From Selaginella moellendorffii (taxonomy: Eukaryota > Streptophyta > Lycopodiopsida > Selaginellales > Selaginellaceae), in the NCBI RefSeq assembly GCF_000143415.4, contig NW_003314334.1, positions 879,710 through 943,709 on the forward strand: DNA of 64,000 nucleotides, read 5' to 3'. The position numbers and the translations under genes were made by a program. Below, piece after piece: positions 1 to 11,187 of this stretch. Positions within the stretch are counted from its first letter, which is position 1. The number at the start of each line of letters is the position of its first letter. The notes beneath the pieces are model-generated. The model ran no database searches and was not told the DNA's origin. It saw only the letters and a program-made list of their open reading frames with translations.

Positions 1-140
1 TTGAACAGCTCGGCATCTACAAAGTCATCAGCCTGATAATTATCGTGATCTATAAACAAAGCTCCAATTACCTCGGGATCAACATCCTGTGATAGATATT
101 CCCCATCCCCAGCAATATAAAGCGTGTCTTCCACTCCTTC
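1..140 (-). CDS. possible partial exon, unknown protein
   Basis: Read on the minus strand, the first 140 bases form one open frame that runs off the window edge. It starts right after a TAG that can serve as a splice acceptor (141-142). The frame is rich in Asp and Glu (for example DNYQADDFVDAELF). A GT after GAG near base 78 offers an alternative early exon end. No family is recognised. It could be the tail of a gene outside the window or a chance frame. Confidence 0.3.
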
Positions 141-470
141 CTACAACACTGAGCGAGCGTGTGAGTCGAGCAAGAGAGAAAGAGAGTCCTGCTAGCTTGT
201 CCTTGCCTGCTTTTTACAAACTGCTTCCACGCTCGAGCAAACTCATCACCACACTCATTGTGTCATAGAGTACCTTGAAATTCGTCAATCCTGGTCTGGA
301 GCGTAAGAAACACATAGAATCGGCGAAAAAACCAAGAGAACCTGTACTGTGTATAGGCGAAGGCTACCTCAAAGATTAGTTTCTCCCGTAGTCTATCACT
401 TCTCGTCCGCTAGAAGAAAGTTCCGAGGCTCACTCCTTGATTCTAAGCTTTTCGCAGCTTTCGTGCAGTC
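141..470. other. upstream region of the NPF gene
   Basis: No gene is seen here. The stretch contains GAGA-rich sequence around 150-185 and probably holds the promoter and 5' leader of the transporter that starts at 471. Confidence 0.4.
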
Positions 471-2599
471 ATGGCAGAGGTTGTAGGAGATGGATCCTTG
501 GATCACAAAGGAAACCCCGCCATCAGGTCCGCTACCGGCGGATGGAAACGAGCCGTTCTGGTCTTCGGTATGTAGTTCAAAGTTTTCTCTTAAGTTTCGC
601 TGTTGGTTCCGTAACAGGACCGGAGCTCTGCGAGCGAATGACGACGCTGGGTGTTGCCACGAATCTGGTGACTTATCTCACCAACGATCTGCACCTCTCC
701 AACACCAAAGCTCCAAACATCGTCACGAACTTCCTGGGTACTTCTTTCATGTTGTGCCTTCTGGGAGGATTCATAGCCGATACTTACATCGGCCGGTTCT
801 GGACCGTCGCTATCGCTGCAACAATCCAGTTCCTGGTAATCTGAAGAACTACAGAGTTAGAAGCTGAAAAACAATGATTCGTGGTTTTTGCAGGGAATGC
901 TTGTTCTCACCATTCTCACCTCACTCCCATCACTGAGGCCTCCTCACTGCGTCCACGACTGCCCTCCCGCGAAGGCCAAGCAGCTCAGCCTGCTCTATCT
1001 CGCGCTCTACCTCTCCGCACTGGGAACCGGCGGCATCAAGTCCAACGTCTCTGCATTCGGAGCCGATCAGTTCGATAAGAACGAGCCGAAGGAGCAGAAG
1101 CTCATGTCTTACTTTTTCAACTGGTTCTTCGTTTCCATCTCGGTGGGAGCTCTCTTCTCCCTCACCGTGCTCGTCTACATCCAGGACAACGTCGGCAGAG
1201 GCTGGGGATACGGCATCTGCGCTGCTGCCATGCTGCTCGCCATCGTCATTTTCCTGGCCGGGACGCGCATGTACCGCTACAAGGCACCGTCAGGAAGCCC
1301 CTTAACTCGCATCGCGAAAGTTGTCGTAGCCGCTGTCAGGAAGCACAAGCTGGAGCTCCCCCGGGACCAAAGTTCTTTGTATGGGTCACTTGGCCCTGGC
1401 AAAGATGCTGAAGATCCAGCCAGCGACCAGAGCGCCAGGCACACAAATCAATTCAGGCACGTGAACTCCATCCTTTTCTGCTTCCTCTGCTTCTTTTGCT
1501 TTGGTTGCTCGTCTTTTGCTTTCTTCTCCTGTCCGCTGAAGAACACGTTAAGTTTAGTTTAGTTCGTTGAGAGCAAGCAAAGAAGTAAAACCCCCGCTGC
1601 TTAGTCCAGTCCCTCTACTATCATCACGACAAAGCATTCTAGCACATAGATTGTCATAGATAAGTTACCTCCACTTATATGAGTTTGGTCGTTTTGTCAT
1701 CTTGCCCCGCCAACTTGCGCTCACAGCTTTATCAGTACAGGTTCCTCGACAAGGCCGCGGTTCTAGAACCCAGCGACGACGAGATTTACGACGAGAATCC
1801 AAAGCCATGGAGGCTGTGCACCGTAACACAGATCGAAGAAGTCAAGATGGTGCTTAGATTACTCCCAATCTGGGCCACCACCATCACCTTTTACACAGTC
1901 TACGCTCAGATGCTCACCTTCTCGGTCGTCCAAGGCTCCAAGATGGACAGAAAGATGGGCAGCTTCCTCTTCCCGTCAGCGTCCTCGGCAGCGTTCCTGT
2001 TCGCCACCATCATGGTCACAGTCACGGTCTACGATCGCTTCATCGTACCTCTGATGCGAAAGCTCACGGGCCATCCTCAAGGAATCACGACGCTGCAGAG
2101 AATCGGCGTGGGTCTGGTGGTGGCGATCCTGGCGATGGTGGTGGCTGCCATGGTCGAGAGGCGACGAGTTAGAATCGCGAGAGAGAACAAGCTACTCGAC
2201 TCACCGGACGTGCCGGTTCCAATGAGCGTGCTGTGGATCCTCCCACAGTACGTGCTGGTTGGGATAGGCGAGGCCTTCACTTACATTGGCCAGTTGGAGT
2301 TCTTCTACCGCGAATCGCCGGATGGGATGCAGAGCCTGGGAGTGGGATTGTTCCTCAGCACCATCTCGCTAGGGTTCTTCCTCAGCAGCTTTCTGGTATC
2401 GGTGGTGGACAGTGTCACCAGGGGCGGCGGCAGCGGCGGATGGATCGCCAATAATCTGAATCGCAGCCGACTGGATGATTTCTACTGGCTGCTGGCGGTG
2501 GTGTCGTCTGCGAATCTGGTGCTCTACCTCATCTGTGCGAGATGGTACAAGTACCGCCGAGCTGTATCACATTCTACAGGCACTAGCGCACATTTCTGA
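471..2599 (+). CDS. NPF/POT family proton-coupled transporter (nitrate/peptide type)
   Basis: Four exons (471-567, 618-835, 894-1456, 1741-2599) encode 578 residues. The protein fits the plant NRT1/PTR (NPF) family, 12-helix plasma-membrane or vacuolar symporters that move nitrate, peptides, hormones or glucosinolates with protons. The start context reads GNPAIRSATGGWKRAVLVFG, typical of the family. The first helix carries the proton-coupling ExxER motif as ELCER. Later family blocks include FLGTSFMLCLLGGFIADTY, ALGTGGIKSNVSAFGADQF and NQFRFLDKAAV. The last block is only restored if intron 3 uses a GC donor at 1457-1458 with AG at 1739-1740. Substrate cannot be predicted. The reading frame is otherwise intact and the length is normal for the family. 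Confidence 0.93.
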
Positions 2600-3298
2600 G
2601 ACACCTCACATTCAACTCACTTTATTAATAATATGAAAAAAAAGAAAAAAGAAATTTAAGTATCATAGCACCTAATAAAACTTTAATATTTTTAAGCATT
2701 GAGTTGGTAATTAATGTTTTAACTTTATAAGCCAAAAACTAAATTATTGTTGTTCTTATATTAGATTTTCTTATAGGAGAATACTATGGCAATTTACTCT
2801 CATTATTTATTACAAAGTTATGAATTGCAATTCAAATATGTTTTTTAGCCCCTTGAAATAATAAATATTTATTAATGCTGAGATTTTAAAATTATATATA
2901 TATATATATAAAATATTTTTATATATATATGATTTAATATATAAAACAAGAGTATAAAACTTTTAAATTAAAGGAAATTACATTTTTTACTTCTAATTTT
3001 TAAGTATATAAATATAATATAATAAAAAAATTACCTCAAAATAAAGCTTTCACAAAAAAACAGAAATATATTAAATAAGGTTACATTATTTGCTAGTTTT
3101 GGAAATTTTGCCCACCTCATGCATATTAAATTGGCAAACTATAAATCACCATACACAAACTTATCAGCATCGCATTTTGGACTCTATGTTTTTGTGACCA
3201 AAATAAAACCTTTATATATATTAAATATATATTTTTAAAAATATTACACCCATTAAATACATATATTTAAATTAGAATTTTATGTAAGAATAATATTC
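2600..3298. other. AT-rich intergenic stretch
   Basis: No gene is seen. The stretch contains the 3' flank of the transporter gene and a TA microsatellite around 2894-2935. It ends at the retrotransposon LTR. Confidence 0.7.
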
Positions 3299-3474
3299 TG
3301 TGAGTGCATGGAATATGGAAAGGGAATACAGAAATGTGCATATTCAATTAGCCTAAAAACCCTAGCTTATATACAGGAGCGAGTGGTCCGGATTGAAACC
3401 AATCCGACGGCTACCAAAATCCCACTACGCTAATATTAGTATACGGCATCATAATCATACACTTTGCCCTCACA
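3299..3474 (-). repeat. 3' LTR of the decayed Ty3 element
   Basis: A direct repeat of 8137-8311, starting TGTGAG and ending CTCACA on the plus strand. The two copies share long blocks such as the segment at 3409-3440. Relative to element orientation this is the downstream LTR, since the polypurine tract abuts it. Confidence 0.88.
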
Positions 3475-3490
3475 TCATCCCCTCCTCTCG
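3475..3490 (-). other. polypurine tract
   Basis: On the minus strand the 15 or so bases next to the LTR read gagaggaggggatga. This is the expected position for priming plus-strand DNA synthesis. Confidence 0.65.
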
Positions 3491-3590
3491 GAATAATGGA
3501 AGACCATCAGGGTTCTCTTGTAGACGGGCTGGGATTTGGAGGAACATCAAGAGGAGGCATCGGCGGATCTGTAGATGGTATTAACCGCTC

Positions 3591-6500
3591 CTAATCCTTT
3601 TGTATGAAGCGTTTCAACCGCTGCATATGCACAATCTCTGGAGGATCGGCCTGCTGGACATCATACCGAACCTCATAAACTTGTGGTCTAACTTGCCGCA
3701 ACACCCGATACAGTCCTTTCCACTGTGCAAGGAGCCCCTTAAATAAACCACGTACCGTAAGATGGGGAAAACAGACTAACACCAAATCATCCACTTTGTA
3801 CTCCGCATGTGGACGATGATGGGAGTTGTAGTGCCGTTGTTGTCCCACTTGTACGCGGCCTAAGTGTTCGGCAGACTCCGCTCGGACAAGTGGAAAAATG
3901 CTAGTCAAATATTGATCCTATGACCTAGCATCCGCAGCTCGTGGCAATCACGAAGGTAAATCTAGCTCCGTTGGTAATATTGGATCATGACTATATAGGA
4001 GTTTATATGGTGAAGCACCAACAGAACTCTGCACCCCAGTGACATATGCATACCGAAGAGACGGCAAATAACCATCCCAATCCGAATGCTGAAAGTTCAC
4101 ATACTTTGCAATCATCCCCTTGAACGTCTGAACGAGCCGTTCCACCAGACTGTCTGATTGTGGATGATAAGCACTCGTGAAAGTGTGGCGAATCCCCAAC
4201 CGAGACGTCAAAACATGAAATGCCTCAGCCATAAATGCGGGACCATTATCCGAAAGAATCCGCTCTGGACAAGAATGTTGGAACACCACTCGATTGAGGA
4301 GGAAGTATCCAACAGCAGTTGCAGAGGCGTTAGCAAGAGCACCAACTTCCACCCAACGAGTCAAATAGTCAGAAGCAATAATAACATACTCATTGCCAGC
4401 AGTCGACCATGGAAAAGGTCCCATAAGATCAAACACCACCAACTCAAATGGACGAGAAACTGCAATTGACTCTAACCATCCTTCGGCAGCCCGAGGGGGA
4501 ATATTACGAGCTTGGCACCAAATGCAGCTACGCACATACCGAATAATATCACGTCGCATCTCTGGCCAATAGAAAGACCTGTGTAGCTTCTCGATTACAC
4601 GGCGATGTCCCATATGCCCACCTAGAACAGGAGAATCATGGTAGGCATGGAGAAACCGTGGAATAAAGATAGAAGGCACCACCAGCCGTAAATGATCATC
4701 AGGATCTGTCCCCACAAAATAAAGAAGGCCATCTTCAAGACGATATTGAGAATGTAAATGCAGGAAAGGCAAGTCATTAGCAAGTGATGTAGGATTCTCA
4801 AACCCATCTCGAAACCTTCCAATCCATGGCTCAATCTTTTGAGCCTCGCGAACCTCATCAAGCGAAGGTAGATCTTGCTCTGCACCTTGTGGACACTGAA
4901 CATCAAGGATAGCAACCACCGACGGCACAGAATCCTCGTCTAGAAAATCCACAGATGCTGGAACGACAAGCTCATTAGAAACATGAGAAGAGAGTGAAGA
5001 AGGAAGAGGAGCTCGAGAAAGGGCATCAGCATCAGCCATAGAACTCCCTGGGCGGTGAACAACATCAAAATCATATATCTGAAGCTTCAAAGCCCACTGA
5101 GCAGTACGAACAACCAGATTCTTCTGCTTTAATAACGAAGTAACAGCAGTATGGACACCTTCAGGTAACGTCCAAAAACCATGTAGATATGCATGAAGTT
5201 TCTCGAAACCCCAGACTGCTGCTAAACACTCCTTCTCTATCGTGGAGTAGTTCATCTCCGCTGGTTGTAATGTATGGCTTATATATGCAATGGGATGACA
5301 CTGACCAGGCACACTCGAGCTCTTTTGCATTAAAACACCTTCAAGACTAATGTCAGAAGCATCCACGCGCAAAATAAAAGGTCAAGTGTAGTCAGGATAT
5401 GCGAAAATTGGAGGAGTTGTCAATAATTCTTTGAGATCCCTGAATGCCTACTCACAATCTGGAGACCAAATGAAAGATGACATTGATGACTTCAGCAACG
5501 CTCGCAATGGTGCAGTGCGATTAGAAAGATGATCCACAAAACGCCCAAGATACTGCACCTTGCCCAAGAAGCGCTGCACATCATTCACACACTTCGAAGT
5601 AGGGAACTTTAGAACAACCACAAGTTTGTCAGGATCAATTTGCAAACCCTCACGAGAAATATGGTACCCGAGATAAGTTGTGTCCTTGGATCCAAACATG
5701 CACTTCGACCGCTTCAGCTTTAAACCAACGTCACGTAGCCGATCCAACACTTTACAAACATCACGAACGTGCTCCTCCCACATCCCCTCCGAGTGAATCA
5801 AAAAATCATCAATGAAGTCAGCAGTCACCTCCGGCATATCACAAAGAACCTCGTCCATCATCTGTTGAAAAGTTGCTGGAGCATTGTTCAAACCAAATGG
5901 CATCACCAAGAACTCATACAAACCAAATGGTGTACGAAAAGCAATCTTAGGAATATCTTCTTCGGCCATCGGTAGTTGCCAGTACCCAAAAGCAAGATCT
6001 AGCTTGGTGAACCAACGACTTCGCCCCAGACGATCCAAGAGATCAGCAGTGTGAGGAAGAGGGTACACATCCGAGATCGTTACGTCATTTAATGGACGAT
6101 AGTCAATGCAGAAACGAATACTCCCATTAGGCTTCATCACAAGATGAGGTTCACATGCCCAAGGACTCCGTGACTTCCGAATAACACCCTTCTCCAACAT
6201 TTCCTTGACATTTGCACATAAAATCTTGATCTCCTTTAGTGACTGATGACGAACAGGAACCATGATTAGACGAGCATCCCCAGTTGAAATCGGATGATGT
6301 GTGGCAATCTTGGCTCCAGACGATAGGTCAAAGTCAAAGAAATCAGAATACTCCTTCATGAGCCGGTCAACTGCTGCAACACAAAGATCGTCGGAGGGAT
6401 CGGAAAAAGGAAGAGCAGAACAAAATGGAAATATAAGAGGAAATAGTGGGGAAACAAAAGTAATGGAAGCAGAGGTAGAAGTAGAAGGACGAAGAGGTAC

Positions 6501-6944
6501 GAAAGTGTGAGGAATGGATGAAACATAAGGAAGTATGAGACAAGGGGGAGAAGCCTTAAAATCACACTTGGCATAATTGCGCTGCAACCAATCCATACCA
6601 AGAATGAGGTCAAAAGCTTGACTTGGCACCACCTGCAACAACTGCAACTCAAGCTCGAGATTACCCACACGCACAACCAGGTCTACCTCATCCCGTGCAC
6701 ATGCATGTGTACAGCCGTTGCCATAAAGAATAAAAACTGGTTCTGCCACACGACACAAGTGTAGACGACAACGTGTGGCAACAAGTCGAGCAATAGAAGA
6801 TAAACTCGAACCTGTATCAACCAACACAGAGAGAATAATATGAGACCTCTTGTTATAAAGATGAACTTGGAAAGTAAACACTGGATGAATTGGTGCCGAG
6901 TGAACCCCTTGATGATACTCCCGAAAGAAAGATGGAGGGGTCAC
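3591..6944 (-). pseudogene. Ty3 pol (protease-RT-RNase H-integrase), inactivated by in-frame stops
   Basis: One continuous frame spans the region but is interrupted by stops at 5448-5450 (TAG), 5382-5384 (TGA), 3948-3950 (TGA) and 3918-3920 (TAG). Each is explained by a single C-to-T or G-to-A change. The protease active site DTGSS lies near 6815. The reverse transcriptase includes a FIDD form of the YxDD catalytic box near 5810. RNase H begins DASD near 5365. Integrase has an HHCC zinc domain near 4630-4520 and D-D-E core residues. No length-changing mutation is needed inside pol. It overlaps no host gene. Confidence 0.88.
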
Positions 6945-7081
6945 TGACTTATTCGCGCAAGGTCCCTCTGTTACTCATGCGACTCCTCGTTTCCCGGATG
7001 CATCTCAGTGTCCAAACCTTTCATTGCAGCAGCACCAACAGGACGTTGCTGATGCCAAGGTCTCCACCCAGGAAATGGAGG

Positions 7082-7903
7082 TCACCAATCCAGAAAACGC
7101 CGACAACGCCGATAAGTATGACCAACTTCATCACATGCCCAGTAGCGAACATCACGGCAATGACCACGTCCTCGCCCTTGACTTTGGACTCGAGCAGCAG
7201 CAGCATCAACCTCCATTGGAATAGGACCATCACCCACAGAAAGTGGAGTTGAAGGACATGCAGCGAGAAGTGGAAGAGGCAACATCTCATAACGTTGGGC
7301 CAAACAAAGAGTATCGTCAAGGGTGGCAGGAGCAAGTGCATGCACAAGTCCAACAAGATCTTGACACAGTGCTGGCCACAACATTCCTAACTTGATTCGC
7401 TCCGACATATTTGGCTCCGCACGAAGCAAAAGACTTCGGAAACGAACACCAAATTGCATTACCGACTCAGATGGCCCTTGGCAAAGACGATGCAATTGTT
7501 AGAAAGCATCATCACAGTCATCGGTATGTCCGAAGGCGCGTTTGAAGACAGCCGGAAGAACACTCCAATCCCCGCGAGTGGGTGCTCCCAAACCGTTGTA
7601 CCACTGCAACGCCGTCCCTTGGAGACACGTGGGAAACTCACGCAAACGTTGAGCATTATCGAAAGAATGATATGTGGCAATCACCATAAAGTTATCGAAC
7701 CAATGGTACACATCATCCCCAGGATTCCCGCAAACGAACTCCGGCCGAATGCGAGGATTGGCACCAAGAGCAGGAGGAGTTGTACCATGTGCCGTGAATG
7801 CTGCCATCAACTGAGTTTGGTTGTTCAATTGCAAGCGCATAGCATCAAGCAATTGTACCAACTGCTGCTCTAGAGTCAAAGGAGGAGATTGCTGATCTGC
7901 CAT
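7082..7903 (-). pseudogene. Ty3 gag, interrupted
   Basis: The frame starts at an ATG at 7903 (MADQQSPPLTLEQQ) and carries a retrotransposon capsid-type region. A TAA at 7499-7501 stops it; the same frame continues after the stop down to 7082. The nucleocapsid zinc knuckle near 7120 keeps CxxxxHxxxxC, but the first Cys of the CCHC set is Tyr (YWACDEVGHTYRRC). The pol frame downstream is offset, so gag and pol are out of frame in this copy. Confidence 0.8.
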
Positions 7904-8136
7904 GGAGACGAATGAAAAAGAAAGAGTAAAAAAAGATAAATGACAAAAAGCTAGAAGGAAATGGTAGATCCAGACAATGCAAAAAGCTAGATCTAAACCA
8001 AAATCCTGAAAAGAAAGAACAAAAGAAAGGAAATGGAAAAAGCTAGATCTAGACAATGCAAAAGCTAAATCTAAACTAAAATCCCAAATCCAAGCACTCC
8101 CCAGGGACAATCAAAGGTGCCCCTCACCTCCACTAA
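7904..8136 (-). other. retroelement leader region
   Basis: The stretch between the upstream LTR and gag repeats the motif GCTAGATCTA with variations several times (7951-8070). No tRNA-Met-like primer site is obvious next to the LTR. Confidence 0.4.
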
Positions 8137-8311
8137 TGTGAGTGTATGGAATATGGAATGGGAATACAGAAATATGCATATCAATTAGCCTAAAAACCTT
8201 AGTTTATATATGGGAGTGAGTGGTTCGGATTGAAATCAATCCGATGGCTACCAAAATCCCACTACGCTAATATTAGTATATGGCATCGTAACCATACACT
8301 TGGCCCTCACA
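8137..8311 (-). repeat. 5' LTR of the decayed Ty3 element
   Basis: The partner of the repeat at 3299-3474, about 91 percent identical by eye, with one single-base length difference and mostly C/T and A/G changes. Confidence 0.88.
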
Positions 8312-9309
8312 TCATTCCAAAAAATATATGGAACAATACAAAAATTTATATGGTTGAGTTTTTGTACTACTTTCTAAAAACTTTAGTATTTAATGAAAGA
8401 AAATATCATAGTTTTATTAGTATAAATAAAATAATCACAGCAGAAACACAGCTTTTGCATTTAGCACAAGCCTTGCATTTGTTACTAACACCTAATCTAG
8501 AGTCACAAATGTGGTTGATGCTAAATATTATTTTTATTAAATATGTTAAAATAATATTTAAATTATTTATTCTTCTTTGCATTTAAAAGTAATATTTAAA
8601 AAAAATTTACACCATTAAATTTAGAGATTGAACTTCTCAAAAATATAAGGAGTAACATAGATATTGATGTGGTTGAGTTTTTATTTTACTTTAAGTACTT
8701 TAATAATTTTTGGTATTCAAAAGAAAAAAATGTTAAAATTTTAATAGTATGTTTTTATTTCTTAAAAGAAATTTAAAATTTCTATTTATATTTAATTTGA
8801 ATTATAATAATAATATAATAATATTTTTCTAATTCTAAATTTAAACAATGCATAAAGGATTTTTTAATATGTTATACAATATAGAGTTTTATATATTTGC
8901 TATCAACCCCATTCATCTTTATCTCATTTATTGTTATTTCTTTTCATGGCTTTCAAATGCAAGGTGTCAAGGCTTTGAAAATTTTGTTTGCAAAATTAAA
9001 AATTTACAATAACATTTTTTTTCAATTTTTCACTTTAAATTTTGAAATAAATTTTAAAAATATAACCTTTTCAGCCAGTTGAGCCTTAAGGTGTAACTTA
9101 AAATATTTTTTTACAATTACATTTATTATTGTTTTTTTTCGTTTTTTCTTGAAATATCAATCTACAATATAGTTTAAATTATAGCATGCATAATTTGAAA
9201 GAAAAAGAACTGATAAATGTTTTAATTTCTTTTTAGATCACATTGAAATTAATTTCAATTGATCAAATCAAATCCATCAAGATAGCTCATGCTGCATGTG
9301 ATATCACAT
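8312..9309. other. AT-rich intergenic stretch
   Basis: No gene is seen. The sequence is strongly AT-rich with short open frames of low complexity only. It separates the retroelement from the damaged NTPase gene. Confidence 0.6.
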
Positions 9310-9670
9310 AATAGCCTCACAATAGTCCTCATCTGGAAATGTCTTATCATTGAAGGGTTGCACATATAACACGTAGTCATTCTTGAGCTTCTTTATGAAA
9401 TGCTTGGCAATATCCCAGCGGGGATACACCCCACAAGTGCGAAGTGAAGATTGATGCCTCTCTATGGCAATGGCATACTCATGAACTGGTTGACAGACTT
9501 GAGGAAGTGCTCATCTACGTGTAACGCAGCGCTATGATCCCGTCACATCCACCCGGAAAACTTACATCCCTGGGCCTGACGTAATAGCCTGTGCTGACCT
9601 TCATCTTCTTGATGTTTCCGATGCTCCTCAATGGAACCCTGTCGAAGTCCTGCACCGAGACGCAATCCTT
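9310..9670 (-). pseudogene. 3' continuation of the NTPase gene, frame-broken
   Basis: Beyond the TAG the minus-strand frame reads DCVSVQDFDRVPLRSIGN and ends at a GTAAGT near 9568. After a frame change, DEHFLKSVNQ is readable near 9500. After another, a block starting HEYAIAIERHQSSLRTCGVY runs to a TGA near 9314. The blocks read in order as a C-terminal domain but need at least one stop and two frame changes to be skipped, unless some lie in introns. Confidence 0.5.
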
Positions 9671-11020
9671 CTAGCAGAAGCCATCCAAAGGCTTCACCGT
9701 CTCTTCTTTCTCGCACAATACATTCAAGTAGATCCTCTTGATGTAGCTGGAGCAGTACTCCCCCGTGCTGGCGTCCAGAACGTAAGTCGGGTCCAGACGT
9801 GCCATATCTGCATCTGTTCTGCACGCACCTTGTACTTGTATCTTACTGGCCCTTTTCCGCACCTCATCAATCTCACTGTGTTGAGCAAACGCCCGCAGGA
9901 CGCGATCCCAATACTCATCTTCGTCGTTCAGCATGGCTATCATTTCATCGGTTGCTTGTAATGTCTTCCTTCGACCATATTGCATCCACGACGGCATGCC
10001 TTCAAGTGTGTCAGTCTCAGCGAGCGCCAAGTCTCGAAGAACAGTCTCGCAGCAGGCGGACATAGCATCAAGGAAAAGCGGGACGAGTCCAGTGTAGTAT
10101 TCGATGCTGGAACGACGAGCTGGAAGTTTACCAAGCACGCAATTCCCAGAGAAGGTGGAATACTCTTCCTGAAACAAAGATTTCAAGCATGAAAACCATG
10201 AACAAAATATTGGCCGGCTTCTTACCTCGTCAAAGACAGCTTTCTGGCGTTTATAAGTGAACGATGGCAATTGATTCTTCCTGCTTAAAATACCCGCTTT
10301 CGGACTAGTGCACCAACAAATTCTTGTACCCGCGCTCAAAAGCACGCGCAGATCCTTCTTCGCTGCCAACTTCGCGTCGTGGTCATACACTGGCTTCCCA
10401 AGGAAATCACTTGGATCAAGTGCCTCGCCTCCGTCTATAAAGAAGTAAAACACTTCTGCTCTGTTCTTCTTGCGCTCCTTGATAAACCCAAGCGCCTCCT
10501 CCATCGACACGATGCTCGCGATGGCAGCTTCAGTCTCTTGCCAGCCGGCGACTTGCCTGGCCTCGTCCACAAGATATGAGAAGAGGAGCGCGTTCTTGGT
10601 TGCCTCCACCTGATCGATCAGGAACGTCTCTGCCCACAGGAAAACCGGCCGGTACTTCACACCCTCACGCAACTGGAGATGTATGCGCTTCTCTCGATTC
10701 TCCTCGTCGTCGGGAGTGTTGAGCCACTTGTAGAGAACACACGCCATGGCTCTAAAGTCGGATGACTTCCCAATGCCCTTGGGGCCGACGATCAAAACCT
10801 CACGACCAGAAATCCAGATGCCCAGCAGCTCAAACAGCGTGTTCCCTCGACCCACGTAGTTGAGCTCCACCGGAGGCCTGCTAACCGGGTCTCCTATGCC
10901 TGGATATGGCAGGAGAGTGGACTTGCCTTTGATGAAGACATCGTCTTCATTCATGTCGAGGATGGTCTTCACCGCCTCCCTTGCTTCCTCTAGCGTAACA
11001 TATTCGCGCTTGGTACCCAT
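9671..11020 (-). CDS. P-loop NTPase resembling Crinkler/RHS-type proteins, possibly a pseudogene
   Basis: Two exons (11020-10226, 10168-9671) encode 430 residues up to a TAG. The ATG at 11020 is preferred because upstream frame carries no ATG. A Walker A motif (GPKGIGKSS) lies near residue 92 and a hydrophobic strand ending FFIDGGEA near residue 194 looks like Walker B. The layout of an N-terminal ATPase followed by a long C-terminal region resembles the Crinkler-RHS class (NTPase plus nuclease-like domain). That assignment is tentative. The TAG at 9671-9673 appears premature: the same frame continues for about 35 residues to a good GTAAGT donor, and further matching coding sequence lies at 9310-9503. 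The gene may therefore be dead or use readthrough or alternative ends. Confidence 0.6.
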   Translation of the reverse strand: MGTKREYVTLEEAREAVKTILDMNEDDVFIKGKSTLLPYPGIGDPVSRPPVELNYVGRGNTLFELLGIWISGREVLIVGPKGIGKSSDFRAMACVLYKWLNTPDDEENREKRIHLQLREGVKYRPVFLWAETFLIDQVEATKNALLFSYLVDEARQVAGWQETEAAIASIVSMEEALGFIKERKKNRAEVFYFFIDGGEALDPSDFLGKPVYDHDAKLAAKKDLRVLLSAGTRICWCTSPKAGILSRKNQLPSFTYKRQKAVFDEVRSRPIFCSWFSCLKSLFQEEYSTFSGNCVLGKLPARRSSIEYYTGLVPLFLDAMSACCETVLRDLALAETDTLEGMPSWMQYGRRKTLQATDEMIAMLNDEDEYWDRVLRAFAQHSEIDEVRKRASKIQVQGACRTDADMARLDPTYVLDASTGEYCSSYIKRIYLNVLCEKEETVKPLDGFC

Positions 11021-11080
11021 CCAAGCACCTATAATGCCTAAAAACCCTAAAGACACCAAGAACCCTAAACCCTACATCCA
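11021..11080 (-). promoter_or_regulatory. telo-box-like repeats upstream of the NTPase gene
   Basis: Several ACCCTAAA-type units lie at 11039-11075, just upstream of the ATG. Plant telo-boxes (AAACCCTAA) are known promoter or leader elements of growth-related genes. Function here is inferred. Confidence 0.35.
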
Positions 11081-11187
11081 ACGGCCTAAATTCAAAGAGT
11101 TCGCGCCAGTTATCTGAATCATTAGATGGTCAAAAACTATGACCGGTCAATGTCTGTTCAACGGTCAACGGCCCAACGACCAAAAAC

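Larger units (their letters stand above)
3299..8311 (-). mobile_element. decayed Ty3-type LTR retrotransposon, minus orientation
   Basis: A 5.0-kb element is bounded by two direct repeats of about 176 bases with TGTGAG...CTCACA ends. The coding order on the minus strand is gag, protease, reverse transcriptase, RNase H, integrase, which is the Ty3 order. A purine-rich tract sits just inside the downstream LTR. The LTRs differ at about 16 positions, mostly transitions. All coding stops are in-frame transition-type stops, so this is an old, inactive copy. No convincing target-site duplication or tRNA primer site was found. Confidence 0.9.

Noticed and set aside
3299-8316. Target-site duplication around the decayed Ty3 element
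   Set aside because: The five bases on each side (tattc and tcatt) do not match; a partial ATTC match would need non-canonical LTR ends.
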